A stretch of DNA of 22,220 nucleotides from an uncultured Chloroflexota bacterium (GTDB lineage Bacteria > Chloroflexota > Chloroflexia > Chloroflexales > Roseiflexaceae): assembly GCA_937876225.1 (NCBI GenBank), contig CALFIC010000184.1, forward strand, positions 1 to 22,220, in the 5' to 3' direction. Of the stretch, positions 1 to 7,048 are shown in pieces (within the stretch, counting starts at the first letter, position 1; every line of letters starts with the position of its first letter). A program made the translations under genes and the position numbers. The notes under the pieces are model-generated. The model had not been told where the DNA came from and searched no databases. It worked only from the letters and a program-made list of their open reading frames with translations.

Positions 1-1467
1 CGTCGTACCGGCCTGGGGTGTCACCTGCGTGCCGCGTAAATACATGGCGTGTTCGGTACGGGGCAGGCTATGGCCAATTTCATCGCTAGGCATAATGAAA
101 TCAGGGCTCATGGCAATGTCGCCTACACAATCGACACCCAACAACGGCAAAATAGTCTGGTTATTGCGCATCCCCGAGCGATGTGACGCAATCAAGGCCC
201 CGCCATTGGCCACATATTCACTGATTTTGGCACTGGTCGCGTCGTCGAGGATGGCTTCGTCAGCCAAAATAATCAGTTTGTAGGGAGCAAAATCCGCTTG
301 GGTGTCGACAATATCAAACTGCATGCTCAATTCTTCGAGCATGCGCACCACCCCAAAGGTAGCCGACGGGATGGCGTCTGCCCATGACGACGACACCGCT
401 TTTTCAAGGGACAACACGGCGATGTCGGTGACGGCTTGGGCATCGACACACCACGGCTCACGCCGTTCGACTTCTTTGTAGACCGATCCAATCAAATCAT
501 ACACGTCGCGGTCAATCAAGCCATTGGGATGCAGTTGATCACCCACACTACAGGCGGTGCCGTGGGCGAGCATACGGAATACTTCGAATTCAAGCGCGGC
601 TTTGTTTTTGAAGGAATGGAAATCACCCCACGAGGTATGGAACTTTCCCGTCATGCCCAGTACTGGCATCCCTAATGTGCGGGCATAGCGCACGGCGATG
701 GGGAAGTGCAGGTAGCCCCAGCCACCACTCGGCAGCGTCTCGATTTCCCAGTGGCTATAGGCATCGGCCCAGCGCCGATCGCGTGGCGCCACATGGCCGG
801 CATTATAAAATATGGTGGCGTTGGGGACCAGCGATTTGACGACGGCGGTCATATCACGCTTGAAGCGGGCACTGGTTTCAGCGCCCCATTGCAAGCGGTC
901 CGCCTCGACCGACGGGTCAAGCCCTACCGCCATCATCGCCGTACGACAGTGATAACAGACGCAGGGGATGGGTTGCACGATATCAAAAAAGAAGCCATCG
1001 ACTTGGCCCATCGACTCAACCACATCACGCACATTGTCAAACAAAAATTCACGGTAAGGCGATCCGACACACAAAAAGAGATAAAACCCTGCTTCAAATA
1101 ACGGCTGTCCATGCCGGCTCACACTGAATGGGTTGCCATTGGCATCCATGGCCAGCCATTCGGGATGATGGAGGGCCGTATAATAATCCCACTGAACCGT
1201 TATGTAAACCGGTGCATTGATTTGTGATTCACGACAGGCATTGACTTGGTCAACGAGGAGGTTGTTTTGTAGGTGGGGGTGGACACGTTCGGGGAAGCGT
1301 TTGCTGTGGTAGTAGAGCATCCCATGGTGACAACGGGCAAATACCGTCACCGAATCTACATGAGCGGCGCGCAGGGTACTGGTAAATTGCTCGGAATCGA
1401 ACTCACCAGCGATATTGCCGATCAATTCACTGGTATGGAAATCCAAATGAACCTGACGCATACGCAT
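1..1467 (-). CDS. Hypothetical glycosyl hydrolase, GHL6-type with beta-galactosidase-trimerisation-like domain (3' end cut by window)
   Basis: Translating the minus strand from the ATG at 1467 gives 489 uninterrupted codons that run off the window edge. The N-terminal part (about residues 1-330) looks like the hypothetical glycosyl hydrolase 6 TIM-barrel family: QWDYY near 92-96, the VDGFFFDI segment near 156-163, followed by a Cys cluster (C169, C171, C174), then YNAGH near 221-225. Residues about 345-489 resemble the trimerisation (amidotransferase-fold) domain of family 42 beta-galactosidases, with YKLIILADEAIL and YVANGGALIAS. No signal peptide is visible, so it is probably cytoplasmic, acting on a glycoside, perhaps a fucoside or galactoside; the substrate cannot be read from sequence. 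The start is supported by GAGGTGAT about 3 nt before the ATG (a second in-frame ATG lies 6 nt further in). Related proteins are usually longer, so the C-terminus is missing here only because of the window edge. Confidence 0.7.
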   Translation of the reverse strand, partial: MRMRQVHLDFHTSELIGNIAGEFDSEQFTSTLRAAHVDSVTVFARCHHGMLYYHSKRFPERVHPHLQNNLLVDQVNACRESQINAPVYITVQWDYYTALHHPEWLAMDANGNPFSVSRHGQPLFEAGFYLFLCVGSPYREFLFDNVRDVVESMGQVDGFFFDIVQPIPCVCYHCRTAMMAVGLDPSVEADRLQWGAETSARFKRDMTAVVKSLVPNATIFYNAGHVAPRDRRWADAYSHWEIETLPSGGWGYLHFPIAVRYARTLGMPVLGMTGKFHTSWGDFHSFKNKAALEFEVFRMLAHGTACSVGDQLHPNGLIDRDVYDLIGSVYKEVERREPWCVDAQAVTDIAVLSLEKAVSSSWADAIPSATFGVVRMLEELSMQFDIVDTQADFAPYKLIILADEAILDDATSAKISEYVANGGALIASHRSGMRNNQTILPLLGVDCVGDIAMSPDFIMPSDEIGHSLPRTEHAMYLRGTQVTPQAGTT

Positions 1468-1494
1468 AGATCACCTCGTTGTGAATAAAACAGA

Positions 1495-1518
1495 AATCAC
1501 GGTAAGTATACCGTGATT
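1495..1518. promoter_or_regulatory. Perfect 10-bp inverted repeat upstream of the glycosyl hydrolase (operator candidate)
   Basis: AATCACGGTA (1495-1504) and TACCGTGATT (1509-1518) are exact reverse complements separated by AGTA. The repeat lies 27 nt before the hydrolase start and just downstream of a TATAAT on the minus strand (1536-1531), where a repressor would block transcription. Alternatively it could form a hairpin ending transcription of the upstream membrane-protein gene, but the bases that follow on the minus strand (TCTGTTTTATTC) are only a broken U-run. Confidence 0.55.
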
Positions 1519-1530
1519 CTTTAGATGCGC

Positions 1531-1536
1531 ATTATA
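1531..1536 (-). promoter_or_regulatory. Possible -10 box for the glycosyl hydrolase gene
   Basis: The minus strand reads TATAAT at 1536-1531. No good -35 box is seen at the usual distance, so this promoter is weakly supported. Transcription would start near 1524, placing the 1495-1518 inverted repeat in the early transcribed region. Confidence 0.3.
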
Positions 1537-1565
1537 TTTATTTTTGTAAACTTACTTACTTCGCG

Positions 1566-2129
1566 CTAGATAACTTTTTGGCGACGTAACTGCAAGGCAA
1601 ACAGCACACCAACTCCGAGCAAAATCACCGGCAGTACGATAATATCAGGTAGGATTGCTGTTTTGGCGAGAATTGCAACCATGGCATAGGCGGTAGCAAC
1701 CCCTGAAGCCACGAAAGGCCATGGTTCACTATAATCGAACCAAACCCGGCCGATACCATAGACCACCAAAAAAGCTACGCCAATCAGTAACCCGAGAATA
1801 GCGCCACCAAATACACTCAACCACGGTAACCCCGCCACTACTGCACCAAACACCACCGCAGTAATACACAGCCAATACCAGCGCCGTACAATAGCTAACA
1901 CGAACGCAAGCACGATCAACCCGATACAAAAGACCAATTGTGGCAGAATATATGTAGCAATCAATGATTCAATCGTTGCATGGTCAATGACTAATAACGC
2001 TACGACTAATACAATGCATACACCATACACGCGATTAATATTGGCCGTCGTTGGCATCGGGCGCAACGGAATCGTCGGCATTCCTTCAGAAGAATAATGC
2101 TCGAGATCTATTTTTGGCTGCTCATTCAT
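1566..2129 (-). CDS. Small multi-pass membrane protein of unknown function
   Basis: A 187-residue protein that I do not recognise. The first 32 or so residues are polar and proline-rich (EGMPTIPLRPMPTT), then five or six hydrophobic segments follow at about 34-48, 58-81, 84-100, 106-126, 138-155 and 159-181, ending in a basic tail (LRRQKVI) that should face the cytoplasm. RR at 82-83 also fits a cytoplasmic loop. No catalytic or ligand motif is visible. The start ATG follows GGAGG with a 10-nt spacer. It is 98 nt upstream of the glycosyl hydrolase on the same strand, but the inverted repeat and TATAAT between them suggest separate control. The gene is divergent from the EamA transporter. Confidence 0.7.
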   Translation of the reverse strand: MNEQPKIDLEHYSSEGMPTIPLRPMPTTANINRVYGVCIVLVVALLVIDHATIESLIATYILPQLVFCIGLIVLAFVLAIVRRWYWLCITAVVFGAVVAGLPWLSVFGGAILGLLIGVAFLVVYGIGRVWFDYSEPWPFVASGVATAYAMVAILAKTAILPDIIVLPVILLGVGVLFALQLRRQKVI

Positions 2130-2200
2130 TTAGGTTATTCCTCCATCGCCATACTATATGGCGAAGTTGCCACATTGCAAAATATAACGAATACTTAAAA

Positions 2201-2219
2201 TTATTGATTAATTCAATAA
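2201..2219. repeat. AT-rich 7-bp inverted repeat in the divergent intergenic region
   Basis: TTATTGA (2201-2207) and TCAATAA (2213-2219) are exact reverse complements around TTAAT. It sits in the 224-nt AT-rich gap (2130-2353) between the membrane protein and the EamA gene. In such AT-rich DNA a short palindrome can occur by chance; an operator role is only a possibility. Apart from this and the promoter at 2296-2323, I see nothing else in the gap. Confidence 0.3.
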
Positions 2220-2295
2220 CCAAACAATTAATTATGTACCGCACAGGCTGAATTATACCCGAAAACTTGATATTCGCCACAACAATTCGTACATA

Positions 2296-2323
2296 TTGCT
2301 AATCATTTAACGCATAATATAAT
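2296..2323 (+). promoter_or_regulatory. Promoter of the EamA transporter gene
   Basis: TTGCTA (2296-2301) and a perfect TATAAT (2318-2323) are 16 nt apart. Transcription would start near 2330, giving a leader of about 24 nt that contains AGGA (2341-2344), 9 nt before the ATG at 2354. Confidence 0.6.
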
Positions 2324-2353
2324 GAGCTTTCACATACAACAGGAATATATCAC

Positions 2354-3238
2354 ATGCGTACCCAAGATGGAATTCGCTTGGCAACACTTGCCGCACTATG
2401 GGGTGGATCATTTTTGTTTATGCGCATCGCTGCACCAGAACTAGGGGCAGCCTGGGTGGCATTTGGACGGGTGTTCATCGCCGCCATCTTACTATTGAGT
2501 TACGCCAAAATACGTGGCGTTGATTTACAGTTCCGTCGTTTCTACAAACACTATATTGTGGTGGGGTTCTTTCAATCGGCATTGCCATTTTTTTTGTTTG
2601 CTACCGCCGAAACCAAAATATCGGCCGGGTTAGGCTCAATTCTCAACGCCACGAGTCCATTATTTGGACTAATTATTGGCATGTTGATTGGCGATGAAAA
2701 AGTCCGCTTCGATCGGATCCTCGGGGTATTTGTAGGAATTGCCGGCGTCACAATTTTGGCACGCTTTGATGTGGGTGTACTCGATATGGCAATCGTGGGT
2801 GCGATTGCCTGTTGCCTTGGCGCAGCCTGTTCGTATGGGATATCGAGCAATTACACTCGTCGTTATGTCAATGGAGCGCCGGCGTTGGGAATGGCGGCAT
2901 TTAGTCAAACCGCGGCAGTGGTGTGGCTATTACCCCTGGCTATTTTGTACCCACCGAGTGGTGCGGTCAGTAGTGCAGCGATAATCGCAGTGAGTTTATT
3001 GGGGGTACTAGCGACCGGAATTGCATTTATTTTGTTCTTTCAGCTGGTGGTCGATGTGGGACCGGTGGTATCACTCACGGTGACGTTTTTGGTGCCGATT
3101 ATGGCGTTTTTGTGGGGGGCCTTATTTTTGCACGAACAAATCACCCTAATTACCATCGTTGGTGGCGCAGTGGTATTGCTAGGGACGGCATTGACGATTG
3201 GTATCGAAAAACTCCGTCCCCAGCCCCGCCTCACGTAG
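2354..3238 (+). CDS. EamA/DMT superfamily transporter
   Basis: A 294-residue, very hydrophobic protein with the ten-helix, two-repeat layout of the drug/metabolite transporter superfamily (EamA, RhaT/YdcZ type). The first repeat opens with ATLAALWGGSFLFMRIAAPELG and FGRVFIAA; its end has the typical GSILNATSPLFGLIIG followed by GDEKVRFDRILGVFVGIAGV. The second repeat ends with PVVSLTVTFLVPIMAFLWGALFLHEQIT, the usual last-helix pattern with the conserved Glu. Such proteins sit in the cytoplasmic membrane and move metabolites, often exporting amino acids or toxic compounds; the substrate cannot be told. The start is supported by AGGA at a 9-nt spacing and by the promoter at 2296-2323. It is a single-gene unit, convergent with the aminotransferase gene 27 nt downstream, and no clear terminator is seen in that gap. 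Confidence 0.88.
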   Translation: MRTQDGIRLATLAALWGGSFLFMRIAAPELGAAWVAFGRVFIAAILLLSYAKIRGVDLQFRRFYKHYIVVGFFQSALPFFLFATAETKISAGLGSILNATSPLFGLIIGMLIGDEKVRFDRILGVFVGIAGVTILARFDVGVLDMAIVGAIACCLGAACSYGISSNYTRRYVNGAPALGMAAFSQTAAVVWLLPLAILYPPSGAVSSAAIIAVSLLGVLATGIAFILFFQLVVDVGPVVSLTVTFLVPIMAFLWGALFLHEQITLITIVGGAVVLLGTALTIGIEKLRPQPRLT

Positions 3239-3265
3239 CCACCACTTGCACTTCACGTCGGGCAG

Positions 3266-4381
3266 TTAGTTTTTTGCGAACAAAGGGGTAATTACGGCTC
3301 GCGCGGCGTCGACATCTGTCGGTGTGACATAGGCGTGTACTGACACCCGGATGCGGCGCAGGTCGTGGTCACCCCAAATCAATATATTGTGCGCTGCCGC
3401 CTGTTTTACAATCGTTGCAGCCTGCTCAGTGCCAACACAAATATTCCCGGCGCGGTGGCGAGGTTCCGCAGGAGTCAACAGCGGAGCGCCAGTAGCAGCA
3501 AACGATTCACGGAGCATACCACCATAATGGAGCGCATGTGCTTCGATAACGTCGATGGGGATGCGGGTGTGGTAGCGCAAGGCACTTTCGAGGATGTAGA
3601 CATCGACGAAATTGGGATTCCCCACTTCGGCCCGGGCAGCATCGGCATGCATGGCATAGTCGTGGGGTGTCTCACCTGGTTTGGCTGAGCGCCAACCAAC
3701 CATCGGCTGAAATTCGCGCACGAGGCGCCGATTCCACATCAAAATCCCGAGATGCGAGCCAAGCAACCATTTGTAGCCACTACACACCAAAAAATCAATA
3801 TTGCTGGCATCGACCGCCACCACGCCCAACGAATGGGTGGCGTCAACCATAATCTGGGCGCCAACGCGGTGGGCTGCCGCAGCAATCGGCGCCAAATCAA
3901 TTCGGCGGCCAGTACGCGTGCTGACGTGACTGACATACACCAAGCGGGTGCGTGGCGTAATCGCCGCTACAATAGCGTCGACTTCGTTGTCGGGATTAGG
4001 ATCATAGGCAGGCATCACCGCCGTCACACCGTAGCGCGCCAGCCAAGTGAACAAGTAGCGGCCGCTGGGGTATTCGTCATCGACGGTGACGACTTCGTCG
4101 CCACTACGCCAGTCATAAGCCGACACGACTTGGATCATCCCTGCAGAGCTACTGCCCACCAAGGCGACATCAGTAGCCTCGACATTGAGTAATTGGGCTA
4201 GCATGGCACAAACCCGTTCACGGGCCGCAAAAAACCGCTCACGACCATGCATACCACCTGCTTTGTCGGTAGCAAATTGGGCTACGGCAGACAAGTGGTG
4301 TTTGAGGAAGGGGGTTTCGCCACCGGCGGCCAAATGGTGAACGCCATCGATGCCGATAAAATCATCTTTGGGGAAGTACAT
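3266..4381 (-). CDS. Class V aminotransferase (cysteine desulfurase / isopenicillin-N-epimerase-like), PLP-dependent
   Basis: A 371-residue fold-type I PLP enzyme. DATHSLG supplies the cofactor-binding Asp (D180) and His (H183), and SGYKWLLG carries the Schiff-base Lys (K204). VYVSHVSTRTGRRIDL (about 148-163) is the region shared with cysteine desulfurases and isopenicillin-N epimerase-like proteins. The short length and the lack of an obvious Cys loop before the C-terminus argue against a housekeeping IscS/SufS; a lyase or aminotransferase acting on a small amino-acid-like substrate is more likely. The ATG follows AAAGGGG with a 6-nt spacer. It starts 17 nt after the fructokinase stop, so the two are almost surely co-transcribed. 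The function within this row of genes is unknown. Confidence 0.8.
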   Translation of the reverse strand: MYFPKDDFIGIDGVHHLAAGGETPFLKHHLSAVAQFATDKAGGMHGRERFFAARERVCAMLAQLLNVEATDVALVGSSSAGMIQVVSAYDWRSGDEVVTVDDEYPSGRYLFTWLARYGVTAVMPAYDPNPDNEVDAIVAAITPRTRLVYVSHVSTRTGRRIDLAPIAAAAHRVGAQIMVDATHSLGVVAVDASNIDFLVCSGYKWLLGSHLGILMWNRRLVREFQPMVGWRSAKPGETPHDYAMHADAARAEVGNPNFVDVYILESALRYHTRIPIDVIEAHALHYGGMLRESFAATGAPLLTPAEPRHRAGNICVGTEQAATIVKQAAAHNILIWGDHDLRRIRVSVHAYVTPTDVDAARAVITPLFAKN

Positions 4382-4398
4382 GGAATGCCCCTTTCAGA

Positions 4399-5289
4399 TT
4401 AGGCCTGAGCCGCCCGCATCGCCAATACCAAGGCCCCTAACATGCCGGCCCGGTTTCCCAGCGCCGGTGGCACGATGTATTCGTCGATTTGCGCAGTAAT
4501 TGCGTCGACATTGATGTAGCCGTTGAGGCGGACAAGGACTTTGGTGCGAATCAAAGGGAAGAGGTGGGCTTGGTCCATCACGCCACCACCCAATATAATC
4601 CGTTGCGGAGACACCATCAAAATGGTATTCATGACTGCTTGGGCAATGTAATCCGCTTGGTATTCCCATGCGATATGATCGGGGGGAAGTTGGGCGGCAT
4701 TAACACCCCAGCGTTTTTCGATGGCGGGACCGGCCGCTAAGCCTTCGAGACAATCGACGTGGAAGGAACAATTGCCCACAAAGGTATCACTATCAATCCG
4801 TGACAAGCGTTGATGTCCCGCTTCGGGGTGCATCATACAGGGCAACGGCGCACCGTTAACGATAATCCCCGCCCCAATCCCCGTGCCAATAGTGTAGTAG
4901 ACGAGGTGCTGTAAACCAACCCCTGCACCCCATTGCAATTCACCGAGCGCTGCTGTGGTGACATCGAGATCAAAGCCCACCGGAATCCCCAAGGCAGCGT
5001 GGATCGGCGCAACCACCGGCGCATTGCTCCAATAGGGTTTGGTAGTCGGTGCCACACAGCCATAATTGGGCGAAGACTTATCGAGCACAATTGGTCCGAA
5101 CGAACCAATCCCAATCGAAGTCAATGGGGTTAGGGCGTGGTGCTGTTGCAAAAACGCAATGATTTGCGGGATATTTTCTTCCGGCGTCGTAGTAGGGAAG
5201 CGCACTTCGTGACGCACATCATCAGGACCGGCAACAATTGCACATACCATTTTGGTACCACCGGTTTCGACCACTCCGTACAAACTCAT
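4399..5289 (-). CDS. ROK-family fructokinase
   Basis: A 296-residue sugar kinase closely matching Bacillus-type ROK fructokinases (GmuE/YdhR, ScrK). Phosphate-binding motif ETGGTK is at 8-13 and YTIGTGIGAG at 132-141. D109 in GFDLDV is the expected catalytic base. The zinc site is H159 with C174, H177 and C180 (GNCSFHVDCLEG). GSFGPI near 62-67 and YIVPPALGNRAG near the C-terminus are also typical. It would phosphorylate fructose with ATP in the cytoplasm. The frame stays open to 5385, but the ATG at 5289 (MSLYGVVETGG) is chosen because it follows AGGAGA at good spacing and begins exactly where the family begins; the extra 32 residues upstream resemble nothing and would run into the ABC gene. 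It lies 49 nt after the second ABC gene and 17 nt before the aminotransferase, so it may belong to the same transcript. Confidence 0.88.
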   Translation of the reverse strand: MSLYGVVETGGTKMVCAIVAGPDDVRHEVRFPTTTPEENIPQIIAFLQQHHALTPLTSIGIGSFGPIVLDKSSPNYGCVAPTTKPYWSNAPVVAPIHAALGIPVGFDLDVTTAALGELQWGAGVGLQHLVYYTIGTGIGAGIIVNGAPLPCMMHPEAGHQRLSRIDSDTFVGNCSFHVDCLEGLAAGPAIEKRWGVNAAQLPPDHIAWEYQADYIAQAVMNTILMVSPQRIILGGGVMDQAHLFPLIRTKVLVRLNGYINVDAITAQIDEYIVPPALGNRAGMLGALVLAMRAAQA

Positions 5290-5338
5290 TGTGTTTCTCC
5301 TATGAATCGTTATGTCTACAAAAAACCTGAAATAGGAT

Positions 5339-7048
5339 TTAGTGCGAAAGTACCCCTGATGCCAGCAATTCGGCATAACTGCCACGGGCAGTTATTTCGC
5401 CGTTTTTGAGGACGATGACTTCATTGGCCATGCTCATCACTTGGGGACGATGGGTCACGATGAGGCAGGCCACTTCCGACCGGATGGCAATAAAGCGTTC
5501 CCAAAGCTTTTTTTCGGTCAAAATATCCAGCGCACTCGATACATCGTCGATAAGCCAGACTTGGGGGCGCTCATAGAGCATGCGCGCAAAAGCGGCTCGT
5601 TGGATTTGGCCACCAGACAAGCGCACGCCCCGCGACCCTACCATCGTAGAAACACCATGCTCGAATTGGGCAATGTCGTACTCCAACACGGCACCATGAA
5701 TGGCTTCATCCATGGCACTATCGGCCACATCACGCCCTTGGGTAATGTTTTCGACAATCGAATCCGAAAAGAGCCGCGGTACTTGACTGGTGTATGCCAC
5801 CGCAGGTGGCAAGAGTTGTAAATCAGGATTGGTGATTTTTTCCCCATTCCAAATGATATCACCTTCGACACGGGGCAACATGCCAAGGACGGCGCGCAAC
5901 AAGGTAGTTTTGCCGGCACCGACGGCGCCAGTGACCACTACGAGTCGCCCCGGTGCGAGGTCGAGATCAACCCCACGAATACCGTAGCTACCGTTAGCCC
6001 ATTGCACGGCCAAATTACGCACGTGCATTTGGGAGAGGTGGGGTAATGGCATTTGGGCGGGGATAGTGCTGTCATAAAACAAGCGTTCGGCGGGCAAGCC
6101 ATGACCAATGTTTTCGAGGCGTTGGATCGACACGCGCAACTGTTGTTGGCGTCCGATAAAAATCCCCAGTTCGCCTAATAATTCACTAATTGCACCCAAA
6201 CTATAGACGAAATAGGAGACGTCGCCGGCCTTAAATTCGCCAGCCATGGCTTGTTTGTACACCATGAACATCATGATGGCAGTACCGAGTGACACGGCAT
6301 TACGAAACATAGCATCGAGTAAGCCGTCAAACAAGACTTCACGCAAGGTGGCTTTTTCGCGGATGTGATTGAGTTCATCGAAATGCTGCAGGACGTGTTT
6401 TTCGGCGCCAGCGACTTGGACGGCTTGGATGGCGCCAAACGTTTCGGCGATAAATCCCACCACGCGCCCAGTGGCACGGCGGCGTTCTTGGCGGTAGACG
6501 TAGATACGGTTGTACGCAAAGCGGGCACCAACGACAATCAATACCAACGGCGCAGCAATGGCAATCGTAGCTGATGCGGAAATGTGATACATCATATAAA
6601 ACGACACTGCCGCAAAACCAGACAAGGCAATAATATCGTTGAGTTGCAATACGACGTGGGGCATTTCGCCGATATCATCACGGAAGCGCGAGACGATTTC
6701 GCCTGGCGAACCTTTGAGGGCCGCTACGGCAGGTTGCTGAAAGATGCGGGCCAGTAACGAGCGGCGCATCACGTTTTCGGAACGCACGCGGGTCTGCGGG
6801 TTTGTATAGGCCATACTAAACAAGAGCACGACCCGTGTCAGCGTAATCCCCAGCAAGGCTGCCAACAAAAGCCATGGAATTGACATTTGTTGGCCAGACT
6901 GCAAGTCATTCAGTACTTGGCGATTTATCAGTCCAGGGAGTAACTCAATCAACAAGAGCACTACAATCACGCTCAAATTGATGACATACCACCAGCCCCC
7001 TTGGCGCATCATGCGCCAAATCATCATAAGCGGTGCAGTTGTTTTCAT
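5339..7048 (-). CDS. ABC exporter half-transporter with degenerate Walker B (heterodimer partner 2)
   Basis: A 569-residue type IV ABC exporter: an N-terminal six-helix membrane domain (about 15-300) and a C-terminal ATPase. Walker A is GAVGAGKTT (374-382), the signature is canonical LSGGQ (477-481), Walker B ends LIDD (499-502) and the switch His is H533. The residue after the Walker B Asp, normally the catalytic Glu, is Asp (D502). That substitution is known from one subunit of heterodimeric exporters such as TM287/288 and BmrCD. The preceding gene encodes the partner; its stop overlaps this start (ATGA at 7048-7045), and an AGAGGAG lies 5 nt before the ATG. Together they should form one exporter in the cytoplasmic membrane. 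The substrate is unknown, but the methyltransferase and glycosyltransferase just upstream suggest a glycosylated small molecule or lipid. Confidence 0.88.
   Translation of the reverse strand: MKTTAPLMMIWRMMRQGGWWYVINLSVIVVLLLIELLPGLINRQVLNDLQSGQQMSIPWLLLAALLGITLTRVVLLFSMAYTNPQTRVRSENVMRRSLLARIFQQPAVAALKGSPGEIVSRFRDDIGEMPHVVLQLNDIIALSGFAAVSFYMMYHISASATIAIAAPLVLIVVGARFAYNRIYVYRQERRRATGRVVGFIAETFGAIQAVQVAGAEKHVLQHFDELNHIREKATLREVLFDGLLDAMFRNAVSLGTAIMMFMVYKQAMAGEFKAGDVSYFVYSLGAISELLGELGIFIGRQQQLRVSIQRLENIGHGLPAERLFYDSTIPAQMPLPHLSQMHVRNLAVQWANGSYGIRGVDLDLAPGRLVVVTGAVGAGKTTLLRAVLGMLPRVEGDIIWNGEKITNPDLQLLPPAVAYTSQVPRLFSDSIVENITQGRDVADSAMDEAIHGAVLEYDIAQFEHGVSTMVGSRGVRLSGGQIQRAAFARMLYERPQVWLIDDVSSALDILTEKKLWERFIAIRSEVACLIVTHRPQVMSMANEVIVLKNGEITARGSYAELLASGVLSH

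Noticed and set aside
3752..4192. 146-codon plus-strand open frame opposite the aminotransferase
   Set aside because: The minus strand carries intact PLP-enzyme motifs over the same bases; the plus-strand product has no recognisable features.
5290..5385. N-terminal extension of the fructokinase frame to 5385
   Set aside because: It overlaps the ABC gene end, has no ribosome binding site and matches no fructokinase N-terminus; ATG 5289 has AGGAGA and begins at the family start.
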